Source of the DNA: Pelagibacteraceae bacterium AG-430-I06
GTDB taxonomy: Bacteria; Pseudomonadota; Alphaproteobacteria; Pelagibacterales; Pelagibacteraceae
Length of the DNA: 54,430 nt
NCBI GenBank assembly: GCA_003209895.1
Contig: QCOH01000008.1
Span: forward strand, 1-54,430
Direction of reading: 5' to 3'
Shown here: positions 36,464 to 45,713 of the stretch, piece after piece
Layout: every line of letters begins with the position of its first letter
Numbering within the stretch: position 1 is the stretch's first letter
The notes under the pieces: generated by a model
Told to the model about the DNA's origin: nothing
The model's database searches: none
Seen by the model: only the letters and a program-made list of their open reading frames with translations
Program-made: the position numbers and the translations under genes

Positions 36464-37516
36464 ATGAAACGAACCCTATTTATTACATTGTTTTTATCAA
36501 TATTTTCCTTTAACAGCATGGTATCTGCCGACATTAAGGTAGTTACATCAATTAAGCCAATACATTCATTAGCTGCATACGTTATGGATGGTGTTGGAAA
36601 ACCTAGTGTAATAGTAGATGGTTATAATTCACCACACGGTTTTAGCTTAAAACCTTCGCATGCAAAAATGATTGAAAATGCAGATTTAATCATTTGGGTT
36701 GGTGAAGATTTAGAAGCGTTTCTAGAAAAACCATTAAATTCAATTGCAAAAAAAGCAACAAAAGTTGAATTAATGGATTTAAAAGGAATTAAAAAATTAA
36801 AATTTAGAGAAAAGAATATATTCGAAGGTCACGATGATCACGGTCACAAAGAAGATAAACATGATGATCACGGACATAAAAAAGATAAGCACGATGATCA
36901 CGGACATAAAAAAGATAAGCACGATGATCACGGACATAAAAAAGATAAGCACGATGATCACGGACATAAAAAAGATAAACACGATGATCATGGACACGAG
37001 GGACATGCTCACGGAGAACACGATCCGCACATTTGGTTAGACCCAATGAATGCCAAAGTGATTATTAAAGAAATTACAAAACAATTGGTTAAGCTTGATT
37101 CAGCAAACAGTGAAAAATATAATGCAAATTCTAAAAAAGCTATTGCTGATATAGATACTTTAACAAAATCTATTAAAAAAGACTTAAATAAAAATTCAAG
37201 AGTTGTAGTTTTCCATGATGCTTATCAATATTTTGAAAATAGATTTGGAATTAAAGTTCTTGGTGCATTAACTGTAAATACAGACGTATTACCTGGTGCT
37301 GAACAATTAGCTGAGATTAGAGAAGTTATTGAACATGAAAAAATTAATTGTATTTTTTCAGAACCACAGTTTAATCCATCAATTATAAAAACAATTGCAA
37401 AGGATACAAATATTAAGACTGGTGTATTAGATCCTCTAGGAGCAACCATAGACAAGGGTAAAGGCATGTATTCAGAATTGCTGAAAAATATGTCTTCATC
37501 TTTTAAAGGTTGTTAA
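36464..37516 (+). CDS. znuA: zinc-binding periplasmic protein ZnuA with long His-rich loop
   Basis: A 350-aa cluster A-I binding protein with signal peptide (LFITLFLSIFSFNSMVSA). Zinc ligands expected from the family lie in SPHGFSLKPSH, in DPHIWLDPMNAK and in VVFHDAYQYF. Between the first two is a loop of about 60 residues, nearly all His/Asp/Lys, made of tandem HDDHGHKKDK units. Such loops capture zinc for transfer to the site, but this one is long and highly regular. The end LKNMSSSFKGC is a typical ZnuA terminus. Confidence 0.95.
   Translation: MKRTLFITLFLSIFSFNSMVSADIKVVTSIKPIHSLAAYVMDGVGKPSVIVDGYNSPHGFSLKPSHAKMIENADLIIWVGEDLEAFLEKPLNSIAKKATKVELMDLKGIKKLKFREKNIFEGHDDHGHKEDKHDDHGHKKDKHDDHGHKKDKHDDHGHKKDKHDDHGHKKDKHDDHGHEGHAHGEHDPHIWLDPMNAKVIIKEITKQLVKLDSANSEKYNANSKKAIADIDTLTKSIKKDLNKNSRVVVFHDAYQYFENRFGIKVLGALTVNTDVLPGAEQLAEIREVIEHEKINCIFSEPQFNPSIIKTIAKDTNIKTGVLDPLGATIDKGKGMYSELLKNMSSSFKGC
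36830..37000 (+). repeat. 30-bp in-frame tandem repeat in znuA
   Basis: Five full copies and a partial sixth of a 30-bp unit beginning CACGATGATCACGGACATAA; each encodes HDDHGHKKDK with minor changes. Copies start at 36830, 36860, 36890, 36920, 36950 and 36980. The middle three copies are identical, indicating recent expansion or homogenisation. Copy-number change in steps of 10 residues would keep the frame. Confidence 0.95.
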
Positions 37517-37532
37517 AAAAAAATTTAACTAT

Positions 37533-37946
37533 TCACCGATAAAATGCAGATTTAAAGTTCTGGTGTGTTTTTTCCAGTCTGTGTTCAAATAAGTACAAAC
37601 CTTGCCACGTTCCAAGTATTAATTCTTTGTTTTTCACACTTAAAGATAAATGGTTGTTAGTTAAAGCTGATTTAATATGGGCGGGCATATCATCTTTTCC
37701 TTCAGTACTGTGTATATAACTTTTATTCATTGGTACTAATTTATCAAAGAAATTTTTCATATCTTTTAAAACATCAGGATCAGCATTTTCTTGTATCATT
37801 AATGATGCACTCGTATGTAAAATATTAATATTTAAAATACCATTATTAAGTTTTTCATCATCAACCCAATTAACAATTTGAGGTGTAAAGTTATAAAGGT
37901 CTTGACCTTTGGTTTTGATGCTAATTTTGTGGAAAAGCTGATGCAT
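37533..37946 (-). CDS. yjbQ: YjbQ family (UPF0047) protein
   Basis: A 137-aa member of the YjbQ/UPF0047 family, some of which have weak thiamine-phosphate synthase activity. Conserved motifs: GILNINILHTSASLMIQENA, then DMPAHIKSALT and GTWQGLYLFEHRLEKT, which contain the family's His, Asp and Glu. The true cellular role is unsettled. It lies 4 bp below the restored stop of the adjacent sugar-transport ATPase gene on the same strand. Confidence 0.88.
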   Translation of the reverse strand: MHQLFHKISIKTKGQDLYNFTPQIVNWVDDEKLNNGILNINILHTSASLMIQENADPDVLKDMKNFFDKLVPMNKSYIHSTEGKDDMPAHIKSALTNNHLSLSVKNKELILGTWQGLYLFEHRLEKTHQNFKSAFYR

Positions 37947-37950
37947 TAAA

Positions 37951-39010
37951 TTATTTGTTTAAAATTCTTTTTCTATTTGCATCAAAAAAATAAATATTTT
38001 TTTTTTGAAAATGATATTTTTGAATGGTCTTTGTTTACATTATTTGAGGTTTTTATTCTAAATTCTTTTCCGTTCAAAGTTGTATATATTATTTTTTCAA
38101 AGCCAAGGTTCTCAATAATATCGACCTTTATATCAACTTTAACATCACTAGAATCATCTGTTTTGATGTGTTCTGGTCTAATTCCCATAAAAATATCATC
38201 TGAAAACTTATAGTTATCAAATTTTATTTTATTATTAAAAATGTTTATTATGTTTTGATTTGTTATTTTATCTTTGCCAATCTTTAAAATATTCATTTTT
38301 GGTGAACCTATAAACTCCGCAACGAAAATATTGTTAGGATTGTTATATATTTGGTCCGGTGAACCGTATTGTTCAATTAAACCTTCGTTTAAAATTACAA
38401 TCTTGTCAGCCAAAGTCATAGCTTCTACTTGATCATGTGTTACATAAATTATATTTGTACCCAGCTTTTTATGAAGTTTTGAAATTTCAACACGCATTTC
38501 TGATCTTAAGGCAGCATCTAGGTTTGAAAGAGGTTCGTCGAAAAGAAATAATTTAGGATTTCGAGTTATTGCTCTTCCTATTGCCACCCTTTGTCTTTGT
38601 CCGCCGGAAAGTTGTCTTGGTTTTCTCTCAAGAAGATTTTCAATTTGAAGTGTTTTTGCAGCATCTTTTACTTTTTTATCTATTTCGTTTTTATCAATTT
38701 TTTCATTTTTCAAGCCGAAGGACATGTTTTCGTAAACATTCATGTGTGGGTATAAAGCGTATGATTGAAAAACCATAGCAATTCCTCTTTTTGATGGAAT
38801 TAAATTATTTATTAGTTTTTTATCTAAATGTATTTCGCCCTCATCGACTGACTCCAAACCTGAAATCATTCTTAGAAGTGTTGACTTTCCGCATCCTGAT
38901 GGACCTACTAGAACAATAAACTCACCATGATTAATTTTAATATTAAATTTATTTATTACTTTGTTGCTTCCAAAAGATTTTTCAATATTTTTTAATTCTA
39001 TAGTGGCCAT
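37951..39010 (-). CDS. sugar-type ABC transporter ATP-binding protein (UgpC/MsmK family), end frameshifted
   Basis: A carbohydrate-type ABC ATPase with C-terminal regulatory domain: Walker [11 protein letters not shown]-loop [16 protein letters not shown], signature [15 protein letters not shown], Walker B LFLFDEP and H-loop VTHDQVEAM are intact. As printed it stops at 37982 with the odd end [10 protein letters not shown]. Removing one A from a run of ten (37997-38006) gives [17 protein letters not shown] and a stop at 37951, exactly the FD-x-N-x-x-R-I terminus usual here, for 352 aa. It diverges from the binding-protein gene at 39177 and probably energises that importer. Confidence 0.9.
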
Positions 39011-39073
39011 ACGTTTTACAACTAGAAGTTTAATTTATATTTACTTTTTAAATAAATGCTTAATTTAAAGTAA

Positions 39074-39115
39074 TGTAAAAATTACACGCATGCTATATTT
39101 TTTTTATAAGGGGTT
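39074..39115 (+). promoter_or_regulatory. palindrome and possible promoter before the sugar-binding protein
   Basis: TGTAAAAATTACA (39074-39086) is a 5-3-5 inverted repeat. Starting within it, TTACAC (39082-39087) is followed after 17 bp by TATAAG (39105-39110), a plausible but weak -35/-10 pair. No LacI- or ROK-type regulator lies nearby, so the operator reading is tentative. Confidence 0.35.
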
Positions 39116-39176
39116 TATTATGCTCGGAAATTTGGTAGGTTTTCTGGTTAAAAAATTAATAAATAATGGGGCAAAA

Positions 39177-40499
39177 ATGAAAAAAATAATAATATATATA
39201 TTTGCTTTTGTTTTTCTGACTAACAGTAGTTATGCAGGGATTACATTTTGGACGACTGAAGTACAGCCGGCTAGGATGGAAAAACAAAAAGCAATGGCAA
39301 AAGATTTTGAATCTAAGACTGGTATTAGTGTTGAAGTTATACCTGTTGAAGAAAAGGATCTTGGAACAAGAGCAACTGCTGCAGCAGCTGCGGGTGACTT
39401 ACCAGATGTGATTTATCATACACTTCAGTATGTATTACCTTGGGCAGAAGCTGGAATTTTAGATATAGATGCTAATAACGATGTTGTAAAAACATTAGGA
39501 AAGAAAACTTTCGCACCAGGTGCTCTCAATATGGCAAAATCAGGTGGCAAAATAGCTGCCGTGCCTGTAGATGGTTGGACACAAATGGTAGTCTACAGAA
39601 AAGATCTTTTTGAAAAAGCCGGTTTAGCACCACCTACAAGTTATGCAAATATTGTTAAGGCAGTGGAGACACTATCAAATCAATATATGTACGGGTTTGT
39701 AGCTGCAACAAAAACTGACGAAAACTTTATGAGTCAAGTGCTAGAACACGTACTTTTAGCAAATGGAGTTAACTTAGTTAAAAAGGGAGGAACAAAAAAA
39801 CAAGGTAAAGCTTTAAAAAATTCGCTGGAATTTTATAAGACTATAGCTTTAGCTAGTCCTAGAGGAGAGCTATTTTGGAAACAATCAAGAGAACTTTACT
39901 TTGCGGGACAAACTCCAATGATTATCTGGTCTCCGTTTATAATGGATGAACTAGCGGGTTTAAGAGACTCTGCTCCACCAACAATAAATAGTGATCCAAC
40001 ATCACCGGAACTTGCATCAAAAACAGGATTCATTACAAACTTTAGTGGTCCTAATAATAAAAAAGGTGCAGCATGGGCAGATGTTAGATATTTTGGAATC
40101 ACAGCTGATGCCGATACAGATGAAGCTAAAAAATTCATTGAATACTCAATGGATGAAGGTTACACGGCTACACTATCAATTGCACCAGAAGGTAAATTTC
40201 CTGTAAGAAGAGGAAATTCAAGTGATCCGGCTGCTTTTACAAAAGCATGGAGCAAACTTCCTGTGGGTGTAGATAGAAAGAAACCTTTAACAGAACTTTA
40301 TTCTGCTGATGTTATTAATAACATTGTTGCAGGTTTAGATACTGCTAACAGATGGGGTGTTAAAGAAGGTGAGCTTTCAAGAGCATCAAAAATCATCAAT
40401 GCACAATTCTTAAACAGAATCACAAGAGAATATATTGATGGTATAATTTCAGTTGATCAGGCAGTTGATAAAATCAACGCTGAATTAGCAAAATATTAG
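39177..40499 (+). CDS. sugar-type ABC transporter substrate-binding protein
   Basis: A 440-aa family-1 carbohydrate-binding protein. Signal peptide IIIYIFAFVFLTNSSYA is followed by GITFWTTEVQPARMEKQKAM, GDLPDVIYHTLQYVLPW and IAAVPVDGWTQMVVYRKDLF. I start at ATG 39177, which follows GGGG; a longer frame from 39090 has no Shine-Dalgarno and adds an atypical leader. The ligand cannot be read directly; the operon's GH63-type glycosidase suggests a small glycoside. A terminator-like stem-loop follows the stop. Confidence 0.9.
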   Translation: MKKIIIYIFAFVFLTNSSYAGITFWTTEVQPARMEKQKAMAKDFESKTGISVEVIPVEEKDLGTRATAAAAAGDLPDVIYHTLQYVLPWAEAGILDIDANNDVVKTLGKKTFAPGALNMAKSGGKIAAVPVDGWTQMVVYRKDLFEKAGLAPPTSYANIVKAVETLSNQYMYGFVAATKTDENFMSQVLEHVLLANGVNLVKKGGTKKQGKALKNSLEFYKTIALASPRGELFWKQSRELYFAGQTPMIIWSPFIMDELAGLRDSAPPTINSDPTSPELASKTGFITNFSGPNNKKGAAWADVRYFGITADADTDEAKKFIEYSMDEGYTATLSIAPEGKFPVRRGNSSDPAAFTKAWSKLPVGVDRKKPLTELYSADVINNIVAGLDTANRWGVKEGELSRASKIINAQFLNRITREYIDGIISVDQAVDKINAELAKY

Positions 40500-40512
40500 T
40501 AAAATTATTTTT

Positions 40513-40545
40513 AAAAAGCGGGTAATATAACATTATCCGCTTTTT
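40513..40545 (+). terminator. stem-loop between sugar-binding protein and first permease genes
   Basis: A 14-bp stem AAAAAGCGGGTAAT / ATTATCCGCTTTTT with one G-T pair and a 5-nt loop, ending in T5. It lies in the 48-bp gap and finishes 2 bp before the permease ATG (40548), so any ribosome-binding site of the permease is inside the stem. It can act both as partial terminator and as a block to initiation. Confidence 0.88.
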
Positions 40546-40547
40546 AT

Positions 40548-41807
40548 ATGACCGATACTTTATCAAAAATAGAAAAAAGAACAGCATACACTCTCTTATT
40601 GCCGGCGGTGTTTTTAGTATTTGCTATAGTTTTGTTTCCAATTTTTGCAAATATTTGGATAAGTTTTAAAGAAGTTCAATTAAAAGATATTAGAATTCCT
40701 GAACCAAGAGTAAAAAAAATTGTAAAAACAATATCTGAAGATAATACAAAATTAAAAATTGTTTATAGGCTCAGAAACAGTTCTTTAATTGAAAATATTG
40801 ATAATATTAAATTTTTGGACAAACTTCCTACAAATATTGAACCTATAGATCTGGACTCAAGATGCACGTTTCGATCAAAAAAAATTCAATGTGATTTTGG
40901 TAATTGGGAGGCAAAATATAGAGAGAATTTTGAGATTGTGGTTCAAAATGTTAATAAAGTTAAGATTGATAAAAATTCTATTAAATCTCAAAAACCAAAA
41001 CTATCTGGCGATGCTGACAATATTTTACTAACAACAAAATTTACATTAAAAAATTTTAAACAAGTTTTTAATGAAAATGAATTTTTAGATTTACTACTTA
41101 CTACCTTTTATTTTACTTTTTTTGGAACAGTTGGGGCTATTATTTTTGGTATGTTTGCGGCTCAGTTAGTTAATCAAAAATTTTATGGCAGGACTTTTAT
41201 GAGAAGCATTCTCCTTTTTCCATATGTTGGACCTGTAGTTGCATTAGCTTACACGTGGACTTTATTACTTGATCCAAATAGCGGTACATTAAACGCTTTG
41301 TTGATTAATTTTGGTGTCCTGGATAAACCTATAAATTTATTGGGACAAAAATACATTGAATTAAATTTCATGGGGTTTGACATTAAATTAAGGTTGGCAC
41401 TAACAACGGTAATAATGTTTGAGATTTGGAGATATTTTCCCCTAGCCTTCTTGTTTATTTTAGCAAGATTACAAGCTGTACCAAAAGATTTATATGAAGC
41501 TGCTGAAGTTGACGGTGCTGGACCATTGAGAAAGTTTGTAAATATTACACTTCCACAGATAACAGCAATTTTATCTATTTTATTCATGATTAGATTTATT
41601 TGGAACTTTAATAAATTCGAAGACATTTTTCTTTTAACTGGCGGAGCATCTGGAACAAGAACTTTACCAATAAATGTTTACCAACAAGGCTTTGCTGTTT
41701 CAAACATCGGAATGGGGTCTGCTGTTTCAATAGTTATAGTTGTGTTGTTAATAATTTTTATGATTGTTTACTTTAAATTAATTGGGAAGCGTGCAAATGA
41801 AATATAA
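40548..41807 (+). CDS. sugar-type ABC permease (MalF-like) with periplasmic insert
   Basis: A 419-aa permease, over 100 residues longer than the usual 290-310. Helix 1 (about 14-38) is followed by a hydrophilic insert, residues 41-175, before helix 2. Within it, KIVYRLRNSSLIENIDNIKF, DKLPTNIEPI, two Cys (106, 115) and QCDFGNWEAKYRENFEIVV match the pattern of DUF11-type Ig-like domains (D-x-LP ... C ... C-x-h-G-x-h). The remaining core is normal, with EAAEVDGAGPLRKFVNITLP as the ATPase-contact loop. MalF also has a periplasmic insert, but a different fold. Its substrate-side role is inferred. Confidence 0.88.
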   Translation: MTDTLSKIEKRTAYTLLLPAVFLVFAIVLFPIFANIWISFKEVQLKDIRIPEPRVKKIVKTISEDNTKLKIVYRLRNSSLIENIDNIKFLDKLPTNIEPIDLDSRCTFRSKKIQCDFGNWEAKYRENFEIVVQNVNKVKIDKNSIKSQKPKLSGDADNILLTTKFTLKNFKQVFNENEFLDLLLTTFYFTFFGTVGAIIFGMFAAQLVNQKFYGRTFMRSILLFPYVGPVVALAYTWTLLLDPNSGTLNALLINFGVLDKPINLLGQKYIELNFMGFDIKLRLALTTVIMFEIWRYFPLAFLFILARLQAVPKDLYEAAEVDGAGPLRKFVNITLPQITAILSILFMIRFIWNFNKFEDIFLLTGGASGTRTLPINVYQQGFAVSNIGMGSAVSIVIVVLLIIFMIVYFKLIGKRANEI

Positions 41808-42990
41808 GCCATTATTAATTTATTTATTTATATCTTCTGTTTTTCTGACTCTAATAAGTTCGATCTGGAAAATAATGGCCACTCTTCAAGGTTTAAAATT
41901 AACAGAAATTAATTTAAATATGAATTTTATTTTAGCTTTATTATTAAGTTTATCTTTTATTTTAATAGGGAAAAAAATAAATCATCAAATGAAAATTCTA
42001 ACACTTTCATTATTTTTTACCTTTTCCTACATTTTAATAAATGAAAGCGCTCCGATTTGGTATGATATCGGGATTTTTTTAATAACTTTGTTTTTTACAA
42101 ATAGACTTAAAAATTATGACACAAATCTATTAAAAGAAGATTTTATTTCTGAAAAAATTTTTTTCGATTTTCTCTCTCTATTTGCAATAGTGTTTTTTGC
42201 TTTTGTAATATTATTTCCATTTTATCTAATGTTTGTAACTAGTTTTAAAACTCAAGCAGCATTGTTATTTAATCCATTAGATTTAAGCATTAATTTTGCA
42301 AATAATCTTGCTGAGGTATTTAAATCTTATTTTATTATTTTTAAAACTTATGACTTTGGAAGATATATTTATACAAGTTCTATTGTCTCAATAGGAACTG
42401 TAATTATTACTTTAATCTTTGCAATACCGGCTGCTTATGCGGTAGCTAGATTAAACTTTTTTGGTAAAACTTTTTTATCTACCTCAATATTAGTAATATA
42501 CATGTTCCCTGCCATTGTTTTGGTAATTCCTCTTTACACTGTCTTTAGTCAGTTAGGATTAAGAAATTCAATCGAAGGTCTACTGATCGTCTATACAGCA
42601 ACAACTTTGCCAGTCGCTATATACATGCTTCAAGGATATTTCAAAAGTATTCCAAAAGAAATAGAGGATGCTGGTCTTATGGATGGACAAAATTGGTTTG
42701 GAATAATAATTAAAATAATAATTCCTTTAAGTTTACCAGCAATTGCATCTGTTGCGTTGTATGTTTTTATGATTGCTTGGAATGAATTTTTATTTTCTTT
42801 AATGTTTTTAGATAACCCAAAATCGTTTACTCTATCCAGAGCTATTAATCACTTGACAGGTGATGCTGAAACACCAAGACAATATTTAATGGCTGGATCG
42901 GTTATAGTAACACTTCCAATTCTTTTAATTTTTGTTTACTTTGAAAAATATCTAGTAAGTGGATTAACCGCTGGAAGTGTTAAAGGTTAA
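41797..42990 (+). CDS. sugar-type ABC permease (MalG-like) with extra N-terminal helices
   Basis: A 397-aa permease from ATG 41797, overlapping the previous gene by 11 bp. The core begins near residue 125 (FFDFLSLFAIVFFAFVILFP, then FYLMFVTSFKTQ) and is a normal MalG-type domain with KEIEDAGLMDGQNWFGIIIK as EAA loop. Before it lie about 110 residues with four predicted helices (near 5-25, 42-58, 66-82, 88-101), absent from ordinary MalG proteins of about 280 aa. Its function is unknown; it might bind the enlarged partner permease. Confidence 0.87.
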   Translation: MKYKPLLIYLFISSVFLTLISSIWKIMATLQGLKLTEINLNMNFILALLLSLSFILIGKKINHQMKILTLSLFFTFSYILINESAPIWYDIGIFLITLFFTNRLKNYDTNLLKEDFISEKIFFDFLSLFAIVFFAFVILFPFYLMFVTSFKTQAALLFNPLDLSINFANNLAEVFKSYFIIFKTYDFGRYIYTSSIVSIGTVIITLIFAIPAAYAVARLNFFGKTFLSTSILVIYMFPAIVLVIPLYTVFSQLGLRNSIEGLLIVYTATTLPVAIYMLQGYFKSIPKEIEDAGLMDGQNWFGIIIKIIIPLSLPAIASVALYVFMIAWNEFLFSLMFLDNPKSFTLSRAINHLTGDAETPRQYLMAGSVIVTLPILLIFVYFEKYLVSGLTAGSVKG

Positions 42991-44246
42991 TGAAAGAGAC
43001 AATCGAAATTGCAAAACAGGTTTTAAAAAATAATAGAAAATCTGGTTATACACTTCCCACAAACAATAAATTATATCCTGCTCAGTGGAATTGGGACTCC
43101 GCTTTCATTGCGCTGGGTTACTCATATTTTAATATGGATTACGCAATAAAAGAATTGGAAACTCTTTTATCAGGTCAATGGGAGGATGGGATGGTCCCCC
43201 ATATTCTATTTCATGGTAATGATGAAACTTATTTTCCTAATCATAAAACATGGGAATGCGGAAATAAGATACCTTCTTCTGGTATTACTCAACCACCAAT
43301 AATCGCAACAATAGTTAAAAAAATAATCGATAAAAATAAATTAGACCAAGTTCAAATGGAAAGAATGCAAATAATTATAAAAAAATTAAAGAAATATTTA
43401 GACTGGTTTTATAATTACAGAGATACAAGCAAAATTGGTCTCGTATCAATTATTCATCCATGGGAGAGTGGGCTTGATAATTCTCCTATTTGGGATGGTC
43501 CATTGAACAAAGTTAAAATTGATGGAAATTTAAAATATGAGAGAAGAGATCTCAATGTTTCAAAAAGTGAAAATAGACCTCTTAAAAAAGACTACGATGC
43601 TTATATAACTTTATTGAATAAGCTCAAAAAACATAAATATAACCCGAATAAAATTATAAGTGAGTCTATGTTTAATGTGATTGATATTGGTTTTAATTCA
43701 ATACTAATTAGAGCTACAAAAGATCTTGTTGAAGTAGCAAAAAAATTTAATTTAGATTTTAGTGATCTTAAAAAGAAAACTATGATGTCAGAAGAAAGTT
43801 TAATTAAATTTTATAAAGATGCAGAGCAAAGTTTTTTTTCTTACGATTTTAAGAATCATAATTTAATAAAAGTAGATGCTATTTCAAATTATTTTATATT
43901 GTTTGCAAATATTGGAAACGAAGACGTTAATAATAAAATTATAAATAAACTAAAAAAATATAATTCACAGAAAAAATACTTTTTTACTACGGTAAACCCA
44001 ATTGACAAAACTTTTGAAGAAACCAGATATTGGAGAGGTCCTGTATGGATAAATTCAAATTGGATAATACATCAAGGCCTTTTAGATAAGGATAAAGATT
44101 TTGCTAAATTAACAAAAAATAAAACTCTAGATCTTTTAGAAAAAAGTAAATTTTATGAATATTATAATTACAATACTGGAGAGTCCTTAGGTGCTAACAA
44201 TTTTTCTTGGTCAGCAGCTTTATATTTAGATTTAAAATTTAGTTAA
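42990..44246 (+). CDS. GH63-type glycoside hydrolase (glycosylglycerate hydrolase-like)
   Basis: A 418-aa (alpha/alpha)6-barrel glycosidase without signal peptide, hence cytoplasmic. Motifs AQWNWDSAFIALGY (near residue 33), SIIHPWESGLDNSPIWDG (156-166 core), RYWRGPVWINSNWIIHQGL and NTGESLGANNFSWSAALYLD match bacterial GH63 enzymes such as mannosyl- and glucosylglycerate hydrolases. The Asp in GLDNSP and the Glu in NTGESLG are candidate catalytic acids by analogy. The start overlaps the permease stop by 1 bp (TAATG), so it is part of the importer operon and probably cleaves its cargo. Trehalase-like activity is an alternative. Confidence 0.83.
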   Translation: MKETIEIAKQVLKNNRKSGYTLPTNNKLYPAQWNWDSAFIALGYSYFNMDYAIKELETLLSGQWEDGMVPHILFHGNDETYFPNHKTWECGNKIPSSGITQPPIIATIVKKIIDKNKLDQVQMERMQIIIKKLKKYLDWFYNYRDTSKIGLVSIIHPWESGLDNSPIWDGPLNKVKIDGNLKYERRDLNVSKSENRPLKKDYDAYITLLNKLKKHKYNPNKIISESMFNVIDIGFNSILIRATKDLVEVAKKFNLDFSDLKKKTMMSEESLIKFYKDAEQSFFSYDFKNHNLIKVDAISNYFILFANIGNEDVNNKIINKLKKYNSQKKYFFTTVNPIDKTFEETRYWRGPVWINSNWIIHQGLLDKDKDFAKLTKNKTLDLLEKSKFYEYYNYNTGESLGANNFSWSAALYLDLKFS

Positions 44247-44302
44247 TTAAAATTCCATTAATTTACTTATTCTACCAAAATATGTTATATAATTTTATTC
44301 GA

Positions 44303-45713
44303 ATGGAAAAAAAAAGCAAAAATTATAGCAACTCTCGGACCAGCGATTTACAATGAAAAAAAGCTTAGAAAAATTATTAATTTAGGTGTTGATGCTTTTA
44401 GAATAAATTTTAGTCACGATACAAAAAAAATTATAAAAATTGTTAATATAATTAGAAAGCTAGAAAGAAAATCTAATAAGAAATTAGCTTTAATTGGGGA
44501 TTTACAGGGAATTAAGTTTCGGATTGGAAAATTTAAATCTAATTCAATTAAGATCAACTTTAAAGAAAAGATTATATTTGAAAACAAAAATATAATTAGT
44601 CGTAATAAAAAAATTCCTCTCTTGCATTCTGAAATATATAAAAATATTAAAAAAGGTAATATGATTTTAATTGATGACGGAAAATATTTATTTCGAGTAA
44701 TTAAAAAAAAAAAGAAATCCATTTTTACACAATGTGAAAGTAAAAACTGCATATTGTATAGTAATAAAAGTGTTCACGTACCTGGAATAAAAGTATCGTT
44801 AAACACTCTTACAAAAAAAGACAAAAAAGATATACAGTTCGCAAAAAAAATTGGTTGTAATTGGATTGCCTTATCTTATTTACAAAATTCTAAAATAATT
44901 AAATCGACTAGAAAAATTATCAATTCTGATATGGGTATAATTGCCAAAATTGAAAATAGTATGGCTGTCAAAAATATTGATGACATAATTGATAAAAGTG
45001 ATGCTTTGATGATTGCCCGTGGGGACCTTGCAATGGATGTTGGTCACAGCGATGTACCAAATGTGCAATTAGATATTATAAAAAAATGTGCCAAAGCCTT
45101 CAAGCCTGTAATCGTAGCAACACAGATGTTAGAAAGCATGATTGAAAATTTGTCGCCCACAAGAGCCGAGATTAATGATATTGCAACTGCCATATTTCAA
45201 GGGGCGGATGCCGTTATGCTCTCAGCTGAGTCCGCTATAGGTAAAAATCCCATCCAAAGTGTTAAAACAATGTCCAATACAATTCTTTCTACTGAGAAAT
45301 ATAAAAGGAAACATATTGAAGATTTTAAAAGTAAAATAAATTTACAAAAAGATGCAATGAAATCTATGGTTCTTTCAATTAAAGATTTGGCTTACAATCC
45401 TCAAGTTAAATGTATTATTGCATTTTCAAACTCTGGAAAAACTGCAAAAATTGTTTCATCAATGCGCCCCGCTGTAAGGATTATTACAATATCTCCTAAA
45501 ATAAATATTAGTAGATCCATCTCTTTATTTTGGGGAGTAAAATCTATTAACAGTAAAGATGCAAAAAATTGGAAAGAAATGATGAAAATTTCAAAAGAAA
45601 TAATTAAAAAAGAAAAATTTATAAACAGAGGTGACTTAGTTGTTATCACTGCTGGTTTACCATTCGGTAAAGCTAAAATGACAAATATGATTAGACTTTA
45701 CGAGGTTAATTAA
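44303..45713 (+). CDS. pyk: pyruvate kinase, N-terminus frameshifted
   Basis: Pyruvate kinase converts PEP and ADP to pyruvate and ATP. From 44307 one frame reads KKAKIIATLGPAIYNEKKL, GVDAFRINFSHD, GDLQGIKFRIG, then later MIARGDLAMDVG and ATQMLESMIENLSPTRAEIN, a full family set. However, the only suitable ATG (44303) is one frame away: a run of nine As (44307-44315) holds one too many, and with eight it reads MEKKAKIIATLGPA, 469 aa. The gene follows the glycosidase by 56 bp and converges on the BASS gene with an 8-bp overlap. Confidence 0.9.

Noticed and set aside
36830-37000. Regular repeats resembling a CRISPR array
   Set aside because: Units are contiguous with no spacers and are in frame within znuA, encoding the His-rich loop.
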